Positions 1 to 8,456 of a stretch of 64,000 nt of DNA are shown here, piece after piece. Under the pieces are notes generated by a model that saw nothing but the letters and a program-made list of their open reading frames with translations, had not been told where the DNA came from and ran no database searches. The first letter of the stretch is position 1. Every line of letters begins with the position of its first letter. The position numbers and the translations under genes were made by a program. Source of the stretch: Ardenticatenaceae bacterium (GTDB lineage: Bacteria; Chloroflexota; Anaerolineae; Promineifilales; Promineifilaceae); NCBI GenBank assembly GCA_020634245.1, contig JACKCC010000009.1, forward strand, positions 1 to 64,000, read 5' to 3'.

Positions 1-150
1 CGGCCTCATCCCCCAATCCGACGGCGCAGCCACCGGCCCTAACCCGGCTGACTGAACGGCCGTCAAAATCAATTCCGCCCGCTCAACCACTTCCCAATCT
101 CCCACCGGATTGTGCAGGCGGTGCTTGTCCGAATAAAAAGTAATCATCAT
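1..150 (-). CDS. Histone deacetylase / acetylpolyamine amidohydrolase family protein, N-terminal part only
   Basis: Fifty codons read from an ATG at 150 to the window edge without a stop. The N-terminus contains FYSDKHRLHNP, which resembles the opening of class II histone deacetylase-like enzymes (acetylpolyamine amidohydrolases), where a first strand and an H-x-L-H-x-P segment start the arginase/deacetylase fold. A second ATG at 147 is equally possible. The catalytic His and Asp residues would lie outside the window, so the assignment rests on the first 20 residues only. Confidence 0.5.
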   Translation of the reverse strand, partial: MMITFYSDKHRLHNPVGDWEVVERAELILTAVQSAGLGPVAAPSDWGMRP

Positions 151-226
151 AAGCTCTCAGCCAGTCGGCCAATCAGCCAGTCAGCAAAAAGCTGGATGCT
201 GACCGGCTGAAATGCTGACCAGCTAT

Positions 227-487
227 TTATTCGTCGTAATCGTCGTCGTAGTCGTCCTCGTCCTCATCATCATAATCTTCGTAATCCTCATCGTAGTCGA
301 AGTCTTCATAATCTTCGTACTCTTCGGACTCTTCATCAAAAGCCCAATCCAGCTCGATGGGATTCAAATTGACGACGGTCAGCGTCGCCTCGCAATTTTC
401 ACAAACGACAGTCTGATCCAGACGAGGCATAGCCATAAACTCAATTACACTGCGACAATCGGGGCATTTTGCCGTTAACTTTGCCAT
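227..487 (-). CDS. LysW-like zinc ribbon protein with a long acidic tail
   Basis: This 86-residue protein has two CxxC knuckles (C8/C11 and C29/C32). The following segment VVNLNPIELDW resembles LysW/ArgW carrier proteins, which hold amino-acid biosynthesis intermediates on a C-terminal glutamate. Residues 52-86 are almost entirely Asp, Glu and Tyr, and the usual EDWGE ending of LysW is absent, so a carrier role is uncertain. The start at 487 has a GAGGAG ribosome site 8 nt upstream. No lysine or arginine biosynthesis gene is adjacent. A general zinc-ribbon adaptor is an alternative. Confidence 0.65.
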   Translation of the reverse strand: MAKLTAKCPDCRSVIEFMAMPRLDQTVVCENCEATLTVVNLNPIELDWAFDEESEEYEDYEDFDYDEDYEDYDDEDEDDYDDDYDE

Positions 488-522
488 TTCAAATCTCCTC
501 TATCTTTTTATGAATAGGTGCT

Positions 523-724
523 TGTCATTTCGATGAGCGAAGTGAAGAGAAATCTTTGACTCTTTGGGAAGTTACGGGGTAATGCGAGGCTGCGGAGTTT
601 CAAAACGGAGAGTATTCACCCCGCAGCTTCGCAGCTTCGCAACAAAACTCCCTAAAATCCTGAAGACCCAAACCTTTTTAGACAATCCATCGCGAAAGAT
701 TTCTCCCTGCGGTCGAAATGACAG
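523..724. repeat. Palindromic intergenic element with TGTCATTTCGA arms
   Basis: The 246-bp gap between the zinc ribbon gene and potA contains two inverted arms, about 523-557 and 695-724. Both carry TGTCATTTCGA and GAGAAATCTTT in opposite orientation. The interior holds further self-complementary pieces such as GCTGCGGAG and CTCCGCAGC-like segments. The arms match a dispersed family of TGTCATTCTGAGCGAAG repeats, and a second palindromic copy is at 49322-49390. No protein is supported here. Confidence 0.6.
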
Positions 725-733
725 TTTGGTGTT

Positions 734-1837
734 TTATTCTGTTAATAATCGGGCGTCAGCTTCGTGCCAGTAGACTTGCACTGGCTCGCCCAAATGGAGC
801 GGGCCATCGCCGTTAAGATTGCGGGCCAGGGCCACCAGGGTCAGCCCATCCTGTAATTGGATGGCATAGCGCGTATCCGTACCCAGATACATGATTTGCT
901 GTACCTGACCGGGCAGTGCGGCACGGCCGTTCCCCTTCTCCGGGCGGGCCACATACACTTTTTCCGGCCGGATGGTCAGCGTGGCTGGTTGGCCAATGGC
1001 AACCGGTTCGTCTACTGCTGCCCACACCGTTTGTTCGGCCAGGGTTAAAGCGGCGCGTTCAGGGGTAACGGCCGTTATCTGAGCCGGTAAAAAGTTCGTC
1101 TCGCCAATAAAATCGGCCACAAAACGGTTGACTGGCTGATTATAAATCGTCGCCGGGTCGGCCACCTGGGCCACCTTACCAGCATGCATCACGGCAATCC
1201 GGTCCGACATGGCCAGCGCCTCTTCCTGGTCGTGGGTCACGTAGATAAACGTAATCCCTAGCTCATCCTGCAAATTCTTCAGCTCCACGCGCATCGCCTG
1301 GCGCAGTTTCAAATCCAGGGCGCTCAACGGCTCATCCAGCAGCAAGACATCCGGCCGATTGACCAACGCTCGCGCCAGAGCCACCCGCTGCTGCTGCCCG
1401 CCGGAAAGCTCATGGGGCCGCGCATCAATCAACTCCGGCAGCCGTACCATCTCCAACGCCGCCTCTACCCGTTTCTTGCGCTCAGCCCTGGGCACGCGCT
1501 TAATCGTCAGGCCAAAGGCGACGTTATCGCCCACACTCATGTGGGGAAAGAGCGCATAGTTTTGGAAAACGGTATTGACCGGGCGTTTGTACGGGGGAAC
1601 GCTGCTGATGGGCTGCCCCTTGAGGAAAATCTCGCCGCTGGTAGGTTGTAAAAATCCGGCAATCAGGCGCAGGGTGGTGGTTTTGCCACAACCGCTGGCC
1701 CCCAGCAAAGTGAAAAACTCGCCCGGCATGATTTGGAGGTTCACTTCGTGAACGGCCGTTACTTCTTGCCGGGTTTTCCGCGGTGACGGGAACACCTTGG
1801 TGACATCACATAATTCAATGGCCACGTCAGACTTCAT
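734..1837 (-). CDS. potA: Spermidine/putrescine-type ABC transporter ATP-binding protein
   Basis: This is the nucleotide-binding subunit that energises polyamine import at the inner face of the membrane. From the ATG at 1837 it has 367 residues: Walker A GASGCGKT (about 46-53), the Q-loop region TVFQNYALFP, signature LSGGQ (about 144-148), Walker B VLLLDE (about 164-169), the H-loop VTHDQEE, and a C-terminal TOBE-type domain. A TTG at 1843 is in frame, but AGGAG lies 6 nt before the ATG, so the ATG is preferred. It is the last gene of potD-potB-potC-potA, 75 nt after potC. An ATPase for a related binding protein (for example putrescine only) cannot be excluded. Confidence 0.9.
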   Translation of the reverse strand: MKSDVAIELCDVTKVFPSPRKTRQEVTAVHEVNLQIMPGEFFTLLGASGCGKTTTLRLIAGFLQPTSGEIFLKGQPISSVPPYKRPVNTVFQNYALFPHMSVGDNVAFGLTIKRVPRAERKKRVEAALEMVRLPELIDARPHELSGGQQQRVALARALVNRPDVLLLDEPLSALDLKLRQAMRVELKNLQDELGITFIYVTHDQEEALAMSDRIAVMHAGKVAQVADPATIYNQPVNRFVADFIGETNFLPAQITAVTPERAALTLAEQTVWAAVDEPVAIGQPATLTIRPEKVYVARPEKGNGRAALPGQVQQIMYLGTDTRYAIQLQDGLTLVALARNLNGDGPLHLGEPVQVYWHEADARLLTE

Positions 1838-1912
1838 CTTCAACTCCTACGTGGAGAGTGAACCCTTCCCCCCACTGTCTGATTTCGGCCAGCAGATAAC
1901 TCAAATAACGCT

Positions 1913-2713
1913 TCATGATCGCATCCTCCGCAGTTTTTCAACTACAATCACAATCACTATCGATAAAACCATCATAATGGCGGCCAGTGTCACCACCAGC
2001 GGCAAACGGCTGGGGAAACGCAGCTGCGAATAAAGGTAAACGGGCAGTGTCGTATCACTACCCACCAAAAAGAAAGTCACGGCAAACTCGTCAAACGAAG
2101 TTGTAAACGCCGATAAAAAGGCAGCGACAATCGCCGGCAGCGACATGGGCAGGGTCACCCGCCACAGCGTGCGCCAGTAATCGGCCCCTAAATCCATCGC
2201 CGCCTCTTCCACATGGGCCTCAAACCCGGCTAGCCGGGCGGCAATAATCAGGATGGCATAAGGTACATTCAAAATGACATGCCCGATGCCCACCGTCCAC
2301 AACGTCAGCGGAATGCCTACCTGGGTAAAGACGATAAGCATAGCCACGCCCATGACGACGGCCGGGATGACCAGGGGCATAGCAGCCACCGCCAGAAACA
2401 GGGATTTGCCGGGGAAGTTGTAACGGGCGATACCCAGCGCAGCCATTGTCCCCAGCACGGTAGCCACCAGGGATGAGAGGATGCCGACGACGATGCTGTT
2501 GGAAACGGCCGTTAACAATTCCCCGCTCTCCGCCAGCGCCCCATACCACTTCAACGTAAACCCTTTCAGCGGGAAAACCAGCGCCGGTGAATCGTTAAAG
2601 GAAAAGATAATCAGCAGCCCAATCGGCAGGTACATGAAAAAGGCAAACAGTACAAAATAGACTGCACCCAGCGATGGCCGGAACCGCTTGGAAAAGGAGG
2701 CCGCACTCATCAT
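1913..2713 (-). CDS. potC: Spermidine/putrescine-type ABC transporter permease (PotC)
   Basis: This is a membrane subunit of the importer, about 266 residues with roughly six hydrophobic segments. It has a cytoplasmic EAA loop (EEAAMDLGADYWRTLW) that contacts the ATPase. The start is placed at the ATG at 2713, whose last base is shared with the potB stop codon; a second ATG follows at 2710. A longer reading in this frame into potB has no hydrophobic character and is rejected as an overlap artefact. The one-base overlap implies translational coupling with potB. Confidence 0.9.
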   Translation of the reverse strand: MMSAASFSKRFRPSLGAVYFVLFAFFMYLPIGLLIIFSFNDSPALVFPLKGFTLKWYGALAESGELLTAVSNSIVVGILSSLVATVLGTMAALGIARYNFPGKSLFLAVAAMPLVIPAVVMGVAMLIVFTQVGIPLTLWTVGIGHVILNVPYAILIIAARLAGFEAHVEEAAMDLGADYWRTLWRVTLPMSLPAIVAAFLSAFTTSFDEFAVTFFLVGSDTTLPVYLYSQLRFPSRLPLVVTLAAIMMVLSIVIVIVVEKLRRMRS

Positions 2714-3591
2714 TACACCACCTGCTCCGTGCGCTGAAACAGCACAAACAGCGGCAGCAGCGCCACCAGCATCACCAGGCTCATCAACGACCCCAGCGGC
2801 CAATTCAGCGCCCGCACAAACTGGTCTTGAATGATGTTGCCGTACATGATGCCGTTCACCCCGCCTACCAGCAGCGGCGTCACATATTCGCCCAGCGTGG
2901 GAATAAAGACCGACAAGAAACCGGCCAAAACCCCCGGCAGACTTAGCGGCAGCGTCACCCGCAGGAAGCTCAACCAGGGCGGACTGCCCAGATCGGCCGC
3001 CGCATCTAGCAGCCGCCGGTCTACCCGCTCCAGCGCGGCAAAGATGGGCAGGGCCACAAACGGCAGCCAGACGTAGACGAGAGTCGCGATAACGGCCGTT
3101 TGGCTAAACAACAAAATCGGCGATGGCACTTCAATCCAGCCCACCCACAGCAAAAACGAGTTCAACATCCCTTCCGTGCCCAAAATCAACTTCCAGGCTA
3201 GAATACGCAGCAAATAACTCGTCCACGCCGGAATCACAATCAGCGTCAACAGCGTCATCCGCCGCTCACCGGCCCGAAACACCAGGTAATACGCCAGCGG
3301 ATACGCCAGCAGAATGCACCACAGCGACGTAAACAGCGAAACCAGCGTCGAGCGCCACAACAAGCTGTGCATGGCGCTGTTCTGCCAGAAAGCCCGGTAC
3401 GTAGCCAACGACCAGACCATCTCGCCGCCCAGCGTGCCCTTTTGAAAGGTGTACAACACCATCACACTCAAAGGCACAACAAAAAACAGCAGCAGCGCCA
3501 ATGCCGGCAGTCCAACCAAAATAACCAGCCGCCACCGCTCATCTAATCTCGTCTTTGGTTTTAGCAAAATTGATGCCGTATTTACAGCCAT
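2713..3591 (-). CDS. potB: Spermidine/putrescine-type ABC transporter permease (PotB)
   Basis: This is the second membrane subunit, 292 residues, with an N-terminal membrane segment after a basic stretch (about 20-45) and five more hydrophobic segments. The EAA loop reads DAAADLGSPPWLSFLRV. Gene order potD-potB-potC-potA is a common arrangement for polyamine importers. It lies 92 nt downstream of potD, and that gap contains a short palindromic repeat (3632-3678). Confidence 0.9.
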   Translation of the reverse strand: MAVNTASILLKPKTRLDERWRLVILVGLPALALLLFFVVPLSVMVLYTFQKGTLGGEMVWSLATYRAFWQNSAMHSLLWRSTLVSLFTSLWCILLAYPLAYYLVFRAGERRMTLLTLIVIPAWTSYLLRILAWKLILGTEGMLNSFLLWVGWIEVPSPILLFSQTAVIATLVYVWLPFVALPIFAALERVDRRLLDAAADLGSPPWLSFLRVTLPLSLPGVLAGFLSVFIPTLGEYVTPLLVGGVNGIMYGNIIQDQFVRALNWPLGSLMSLVMLVALLPLFVLFQRTEQVV

Positions 3592-3631
3592 CTTACAAAC
3601 CTACTTCCGTTAAACGCTTCATAATGTAATC

Positions 3632-3678
3632 AGAGACTGGCGACTAGAAACTCTCCAGTCTTCGAGTCTCCAATCTCT
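3632..3678. repeat. Imperfect palindrome built on AGAGACTGG / CCAGTCT units
   Basis: This short element between potD and potB has AGACTGG followed by CTCCAGTCT and GAGTCTCCAATCTC. A related element with the same units is at 26671-26719. It may act as an mRNA hairpin that lowers potBCA expression relative to potD; that is inference. Confidence 0.45.
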
Positions 3679-3683
3679 TACGC

Positions 3684-4766
3684 TTAAGGCGCCGCCTTCA
3701 CCCGATCCCAATTACTCACAAACGCTTCCCGCTGTTCCGGCGTCACCGATTCATAAAATATCGTACTGTTGAGAATAGCCGGGTCAGCGATTTGCAGTAG
3801 TTCCACTGTTTCCTGATCAGCCTCTGGCAAAGCCAGGCTGTTCGATACACCATAGCCATATTCGTCAATCAGGAAAGTCATCGCCTCAACACTGCTGACC
3901 GCATTAAGGTAATCATAGGCTAAATCCACATGCTGGGCATTGGCAGCAATGCCAAAGCCGCAAATATAACCCATTCGCCCTTCCTTGGGTGTGATGTACT
4001 CTACCGGAACGCCTTCATCACGCAGCAGCAGCAAAGTATCCGGCCAGGCATTACCGGCAATCCACACGTCGCCAGCCGCAACCAACTGGACAATTTCTGT
4101 GTAATCTGTCCAGTAAGTGAGCAAATTAGGTTTGAGTTCAATCAGCTTTTGTACGATTGCTTCGTTGTCGGCTTCGGTGGTGGCATAAGGATCCAAGCCC
4201 AGCACCATAGCACCCACAACATGCTGGGTTTCGCCGGAATCATAAACGGCGACATGCCCTGCGTAAGCCGGGTTCCACAAATCAGCCCATGAAGTCGGCA
4301 TCTCGTCAACCTTATCGGTACGTACCAGAATCGATTCGTAGCCCCATTCCCAGGGGATGAAGTATTGCTGACCATTAAACTCGCCGTATTTCGTCAATGA
4401 TTCAGGCATGTTTTCAAAGTTTTCCAGACGGCTTAAATCCAAAGGCTGTACCAAGCCATTATCGACGTAAAGTTCCCACCAGCTTGAGCAGGGATGGAAC
4501 ACGTCGGTCTGGAAACCGGTTTGCAGCTTGGCAAATGCTTCGGCATCTTCACCAAAAAAGCTGAAATCGACATTTGTATCAGGGTGCTGCTCGGCAAACT
4601 GACTCCAAAATTCAGGCAGTTCATAACCCGACCATTCAAAAACATTCAGTGTACTGTTGTCTACTTCGGCTGCACTTTCTGTTTCCGTTTTACTGCTGCC
4701 GCCACAACCCACCAGGGCAATAATAACGACCAGTACAATCATCAATTTCCACAATTTATTGTTCAT
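3684..4766 (-). CDS. potD: Spermidine/putrescine-type ABC transporter substrate-binding lipoprotein
   Basis: This is the extracytoplasmic binding protein of the importer (360 residues). The signal peptide ends in a lipobox, ALVGC, with the lipidated Cys at residue 21. The mature part follows the PotD/PotF pattern: NVFEWSGYELPEFW near the start, then WEWGYESILVRTDKV, PTSWADLWNP, and GRMGYICGFGIAANAQH. Acidic and aromatic residues (WEWGYE, DYTEIV) suit a diamine or polyamine ligand, but the exact ligand cannot be fixed from sequence. GAGGAG lies 6 nt before the ATG. Confidence 0.9.
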   Translation of the reverse strand: MNNKLWKLMIVLVVIIALVGCGGSSKTETESAAEVDNSTLNVFEWSGYELPEFWSQFAEQHPDTNVDFSFFGEDAEAFAKLQTGFQTDVFHPCSSWWELYVDNGLVQPLDLSRLENFENMPESLTKYGEFNGQQYFIPWEWGYESILVRTDKVDEMPTSWADLWNPAYAGHVAVYDSGETQHVVGAMVLGLDPYATTEADNEAIVQKLIELKPNLLTYWTDYTEIVQLVAAGDVWIAGNAWPDTLLLLRDEGVPVEYITPKEGRMGYICGFGIAANAQHVDLAYDYLNAVSSVEAMTFLIDEYGYGVSNSLALPEADQETVELLQIADPAILNSTIFYESVTPEQREAFVSNWDRVKAAP

Positions 4767-5072
4767 GCTTCTCCTCTGAAAATAGGAGCGCGAACGTCTC
4801 GTTCACCACATGAAGGCGGGACTCTTGCGCTCCAACTGGTTTTCATTCATGGTGGTGGTTGCCAGCCATGAAGTCTCCTCTGTAAATAATCTTCCCGGAA
4901 GATAGTTTTCACCCATCGTGTTGCGACAAAAACAAGACGCTGATGAACCGGTATGAACGCAATTTTCTCGTTCGGTCAGGTGCATCAACGCCTTTGATTT
5001 TCTTTTGGATAAAGATGTGATTATGTTCGCCTTGAGCGAATGTGCCTGCAGGCAAAATGCCTACGCTCTGCT
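4767..5072. other. Intergenic region upstream of potD, containing a short inverted element
   Basis: No gene is supported in these 306 bases. GGAGCGC at 4785-4791 and GCGCTCC at 4827-4833 form the outer arms of a small palindromic element, with an inner GAACG-TCT-CGTTC hairpin. It resembles the double-hairpin element at 14671-14711. The rest is likely the potD leader and promoter, but no convincing -35/-10 pair was identified. Confidence 0.5.
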
Positions 5073-5594
5073 TCATTCGTGACGATCTCCTAGCAATTTT
5101 TTTATGCGGCGCTGCAAGTAGGGTATAAAGTAACCATCATAACGAGCCTGCAAAGCCGGTAGCTGCCAGTCATTACCGGTGACGCGGCCACGGCAGTTCG
5201 CGCTGCCACACTGGCATTCAAACTCATCGTAGGGTGAGCCATCACACATAGCGTAGTCAATGCAAATTTCTTCATCGGGCTGAATGTCGCGCATGGCCAC
5301 CAGAACGATCTGGCCGTCGAAGCCGGCATTGGGGTCGCAGGAGTGATTGATGTAATCGGCCGTTTCTGGTTCATCATACGGCCGTGCCGCCAGATACAAC
5401 CCCTCTTCAACCTGGACACTGTATATGCGAAGGCGCACTGGCAGTAAATCCAGTTGTTCTATCGTAACAATATCGCCGCCCCATACCAGCAGCCGCTCGC
5501 CCTTTTTGATTGGTTGGCAGGCAAACACGCCATGCCCGCCTTTTTGGGGCAGTTGTCGTGCTTCTAGCTTAGGCGATACGTACGATGCGCTCAT
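5073..5594 (-). CDS. SET domain protein (putative protein-lysine methyltransferase)
   Basis: This 173-residue protein contains a compact SET fold: GHGVFACQPIKKGE near the N-terminus, the NHSCDPN motif (83-89) that binds S-adenosylmethionine, EICIDYAM (about 109-116), and a post-SET cysteine cluster (C127, C129, C134), normally completed by a SET-domain Cys to bind zinc. The family transfers methyl groups to lysines; bacterial substrates are mostly unknown. A GGAGAAG site is 9 nt before the start. A TGCCTGC/GCAGGCA hairpin (5622-5643) lies in its probable leader. It is divergent from the receiver gene at 5866. Confidence 0.8.
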   Translation of the reverse strand: MSASYVSPKLEARQLPQKGGHGVFACQPIKKGERLLVWGGDIVTIEQLDLLPVRLRIYSVQVEEGLYLAARPYDEPETADYINHSCDPNAGFDGQIVLVAMRDIQPDEEICIDYAMCDGSPYDEFECQCGSANCRGRVTGNDWQLPALQARYDGYFIPYLQRRIKKLLGDRHE

Positions 5595-5731
5595 CTAATT
5601 AACTTCTCCATATATAAAAGCTGCCTGCAAAAGGAAGCAGGCAAAACAAAAACCAATCAATCCTTAGAGAATTGGTCGGTCATATTCCAGTTAGATGAAT
5701 GGTTACATCTACATTATTGATGGCGATACAA

Positions 5732-5743
5732 AAGTTATAACTT
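5732..5743. promoter_or_regulatory. Perfect 12-bp palindrome, possible operator
   Basis: AAGTTATAACTT is a perfect palindrome in the AT-rich, 271-bp divergent region between the SET gene (minus) and the receiver gene (plus). Its position suits a shared operator, but no regulator is identified and an AT-rich palindrome of this size can occur by chance. Confidence 0.3.
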
Positions 5744-5865
5744 ATTTTTTCTACAAGGCAACAATTTTATGGCCTGGTCATCTAGCCAGGTCTAAAACTC
5801 GCCACTCTCCTGATTGCCTGCGCCCTTATTTGGTTTATCCTGAACGGCAGGAGAGACGGTAAACC

Positions 5866-6246
5866 GTGAATAAGAGGATGAAACAGCAGATTTTAATTGC
5901 CGATGATCAACATCACATCCGGTTAGCGCTGAGCCTATTGTTGGAACAGGAGCCAGGAATGGTTGTGGTTGGCGAAGCAGCTGATGCCACCGGACTGCTT
6001 TTGATTTTAGAAAATGGCCCGGTTGATGTGGTGCTGTTGGATTGGGATTTGCCTGGTTTGCCGGTCCATCATTTGCTGCGGCTGCTGCGGCTAGAACGGC
6101 CGTCTCTACATATCATTGCCATGAGCAGCCGCCCCGAAGCGCGCCGCCAGGCATTACAAGCCGGCGCGGCCGCGTTTCTGAGCAAAGGCGCACCGCCAGA
6201 AACCGTCCTACGCATCTTAGCCCAACTGCCTCGAACAGCCGCCTGA
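5866..6246 (+). CDS. Stand-alone response regulator receiver domain protein
   Basis: The 126 residues form one receiver domain: acidic pair D13/D14, phospho-acceptor D59 in VLLDWDLPG, switch Ser at 87/88 (MSSRP), and conserved Lys107 (LSKGAP). There is no output domain. The GTG start at 5866 has AGGAG about 12 nt upstream; an ATG at 5878 is an alternative. The same reading frame stays open for another 108 codons after the TGA at 6244, so this may be the front part of a longer regulator interrupted by a stop. No kinase is adjacent. Confidence 0.75.
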   Translation: MNKRMKQQILIADDQHHIRLALSLLLEQEPGMVVVGEAADATGLLLILENGPVDVVLLDWDLPGLPVHHLLRLLRLERPSLHIIAMSSRPEARRQALQAGAAAFLSKGAPPETVLRILAQLPRTAA

Positions 6247-6363
6247 CCACACAGCAGGAAAAAGCTCCCACTTTCGCTCAGCTTCAGGACTCCCCATTCG
6301 CTATTCGAGCAGCAAGTAGATGAAACCCTGGCCAGTTTTGAGGGTGGTGGCTTTGATCTTTTC

Positions 6364-6570
6364 TTGCTAACGCAGGACATCCTGCAGGATTTCACAGTTG
6401 ATCCTAGGATAGTGGAAGGAACGGCCGTTGTCCATCTCCAATTTGGCCCCGAATACGTCAAACACCTGCGGGGCACCTTAGACGAAACAGGTCGGCACAT
6501 TAGCAACATCACCGAGGCTACCGGCTCGACCATCGAAACACCGAACAGTGCGGGCGGTAATGAATCCTAA
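6364..6570 (+). CDS. Small hypothetical reading frame downstream of the receiver gene
   Basis: A frame open from 6247 to 6570, in phase with the receiver gene, encodes a plausible protein-like stretch (QQVDETLASFEGGGFDL, then VVHLQFGPEYVKHL). The only usable starts are weak; TTG at 6364 gives 68 residues. No family is recognised. It could be the remains of a C-terminal domain of the receiver protein or simply a chance open frame. Confidence 0.25.
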   Translation: MLTQDILQDFTVDPRIVEGTAVVHLQFGPEYVKHLRGTLDETGRHISNITEATGSTIETPNSAGGNES

Positions 6571-6687
6571 TCCATTGGCCCCGAGTGGCCGTTTTTACTG
6601 AACAGTTTACAGTTTCAGAAGAAAGTAAAACAAACACACTGGAGCCAGCCCTCAAATGAGGCCCTCATCATTTTCGAGTCACAAACA

Positions 6688-7503
6688 ATGATCCATCTAT
6701 CACCTGAACAATACGCAGCGGTACGGCCGTTATTCACCCCCTTGCAGCAAAATCTCGTCGTCGAATCCGTACTGGATGGCCACACACAGGGACGGGTTTA
6801 CGCCGATGAGGCCGCTAACCCACAACTGGCCATGCTGTGGACGTTAATGGACACAGTGCTGCTGGCTGGCCAACCGGACGAACGCCGCTTCCCCGCCTTG
6901 CGCCGCCTCCTTCTGGACGAAATGCTGCCCGATGCCCGCGCCCGCTACATCCCCCATTTCACGCTACTGATTGATCGCCCGGAATGGGCAGCCCAATTCC
7001 CGGCCTTACTACCTGACCAGCCGCTGGTTGACGTGCCGAGACTGGATTTCCATCTGGCCGGGCGGCGAGTAGATTGGCAGAACCTGCTGCCAGAGGGCAT
7101 GCATCTGCACCCGCTTGATTCCGCATTTCTGGCCCGGACTAACCTGGCAAATATAATGAACGTCGTGGGCTGGGTGCGCTCCTTTTGGCCGGATGTGGCT
7201 GCTTTTGAGCAGCGCGAGCTGGGGTTTGCCGTCGTCGCCGGGCAAACGGTGGCCAGTTGGGCGCTGGCCGTGTACGCTGGAGCAAGGGCGCTGGAATTGG
7301 GGGTGGAAACGGCCGTTTCCCATCGCGGTCAAGGCTTAGCCACCATCGCCGCCGACGCCTGCCTGGCAGCCTGCGCCGCACGCGGCATCACCCCTCATTG
7401 GCAGTGCGACGAAGCCAACGCCGCCTCAGTCCGACTGGCCGCCCGTCTCGGATTTGTGCCCCAGCGCCAATACCGGGCCTATCGCCTGCCCTTCGCTTTC
7501 TAG
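6688..7503 (+). CDS. GNAT-family N-acetyltransferase
   Basis: The 271-residue protein has a divergent N-terminal half and a C-terminal GNAT fold. In the latter, SHRGQGLATIAADACLAAC matches the acetyl-CoA pyrophosphate-binding Q/R-x-x-G-x-G/A loop, and NAASVRLAARLGFVPQRQYRAYRL matches the last strands. It resembles the GNAT_acetyltran group of two-lobed enzymes. The substrate is unknown. No clear ribosome site precedes the ATG at 6688. Confidence 0.75.
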   Translation: MIHLSPEQYAAVRPLFTPLQQNLVVESVLDGHTQGRVYADEAANPQLAMLWTLMDTVLLAGQPDERRFPALRRLLLDEMLPDARARYIPHFTLLIDRPEWAAQFPALLPDQPLVDVPRLDFHLAGRRVDWQNLLPEGMHLHPLDSAFLARTNLANIMNVVGWVRSFWPDVAAFEQRELGFAVVAGQTVASWALAVYAGARALELGVETAVSHRGQGLATIAADACLAACAARGITPHWQCDEANAASVRLAARLGFVPQRQYRAYRLPFAF

Positions 7504-7583
7504 CAGACGGCCTAATTCGACAAACCTCTGCCATTCGGTAGCAAATAGAGCGCGTAACGAAGCAAGCGGAAAAGGAGAAAGCT

Positions 7584-8159
7584 ATGCGCAATAAAATTGT
7601 CTGGCTAGGATTGGGCATCATTGCTGTGCTGTGTATCGCCCTATTCGTAACCAATTTCCATCTGGCCAACAGCGAAACCCAAACCAACGCAACGACGGTC
7701 AGCTCCCGCTGGCCATCAGAGGCAAGTGTACCGCCGCAAACGGTTCCATACCGAATAGAAGGGGATGGTCCACTGGCGGTGGCGCTGCGTGAGGCCCTAT
7801 CTCAGAAATTAATGAATGCTCAACCAGCGGCAGACACGGCCGTTCCCCAACTCATCGTCCGCATCGACCAAGCAAATATCAACTGGACTCCAGTGCACGG
7901 CCGTGCCGAAATCATGACCACCGCCGCCTTCAGCAGCAACGGCGATTTCGCTTTTATGGCAGCGGAACCAACCTATTTCCAGTTCAACGACGATGATGAT
8001 GCGGGGGCTGGCTTCATTGTGCAAGCTGCATCGGAAATCAGTCTGACCGACAAGTCCACCGGGCTGCTTTCTCACCCTGGTTACCATCAATTGTTGGCCG
8101 ACAAACTGGCCGAAGAAATCAACAAGGCGCTGCAAACAAACATTTTCGCCGCACCTTGA
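7584..8159 (+). CDS. Membrane-anchored hypothetical protein
   Basis: This 191-residue protein has an N-terminal membrane segment (about 5-25) and an extracytoplasmic remainder. AAGGAGAAAG lies just before the ATG. The mature part alternates predicted strands and ends in an amphipathic helix (QLLADKLAEEINKAL). An acidic loop with DDDD is near residue 138. No family is recognised; it may be a small lipid-binding or periplasmic domain, but no function can be assigned. Confidence 0.6.
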   Translation: MRNKIVWLGLGIIAVLCIALFVTNFHLANSETQTNATTVSSRWPSEASVPPQTVPYRIEGDGPLAVALREALSQKLMNAQPAADTAVPQLIVRIDQANINWTPVHGRAEIMTTAAFSSNGDFAFMAAEPTYFQFNDDDDAGAGFIVQAASEISLTDKSTGLLSHPGYHQLLADKLAEEINKALQTNIFAAP

Positions 8160-8456
8160 TCAGGTAAAAACAAAACCCACGACTCGTAAAGATGGCCGGC
8201 AGCGATGACAACGGCCGTTTCTCCAACAGTGGCATGGCCCAAGCGGCATTGCTGGATCGGCTCATGCCTGGCGGGAAAACCAAAATCTTTGGCGATGGTG
8301 TGTTTTTGGAGGTTCTGCTGGTAACGGCCGTTGAAAATTGACGCCAGCATTCATCTGGTCAACCACTCAGCCAGGCAGCTTATGACGTTTATCCACAACA
8401 ACCATGAGCTTTATCAATTCCGGCAGATGGGATAGGCGCTTACAATCCAGAGTGAA
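8160..8456. other. Intergenic region upstream of the PAS/GAF kinase
   Basis: These 297 bases hold two ACGGCCGT copies (near 8209 and 8323). A 49-codon open frame (8192-8341, plus) has no ribosome site and no recognisable family, so it is not called as a gene. No promoter pair stands out. Confidence 0.4.

Noticed and set aside
212..478. Plus-strand open frame giving a hydrophobic Val/Ile-rich peptide
   Set aside because: It is the complement of the Asp/Glu/Tyr-coding tail of the zinc ribbon gene, which always reads as hydrophobic on the other strand.
4803..4988. 61-codon minus-strand frame upstream of potD
   Set aside because: Overlaps an inverted repeat, has no ribosome site and an improbable composition.
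8192..8341. Possible 49-codon gene in the spacer before the PAS/GAF kinase
   Set aside because: No ribosome site and no recognisable family; the frame includes two ACGGCCGT copies. Kept only as a note.
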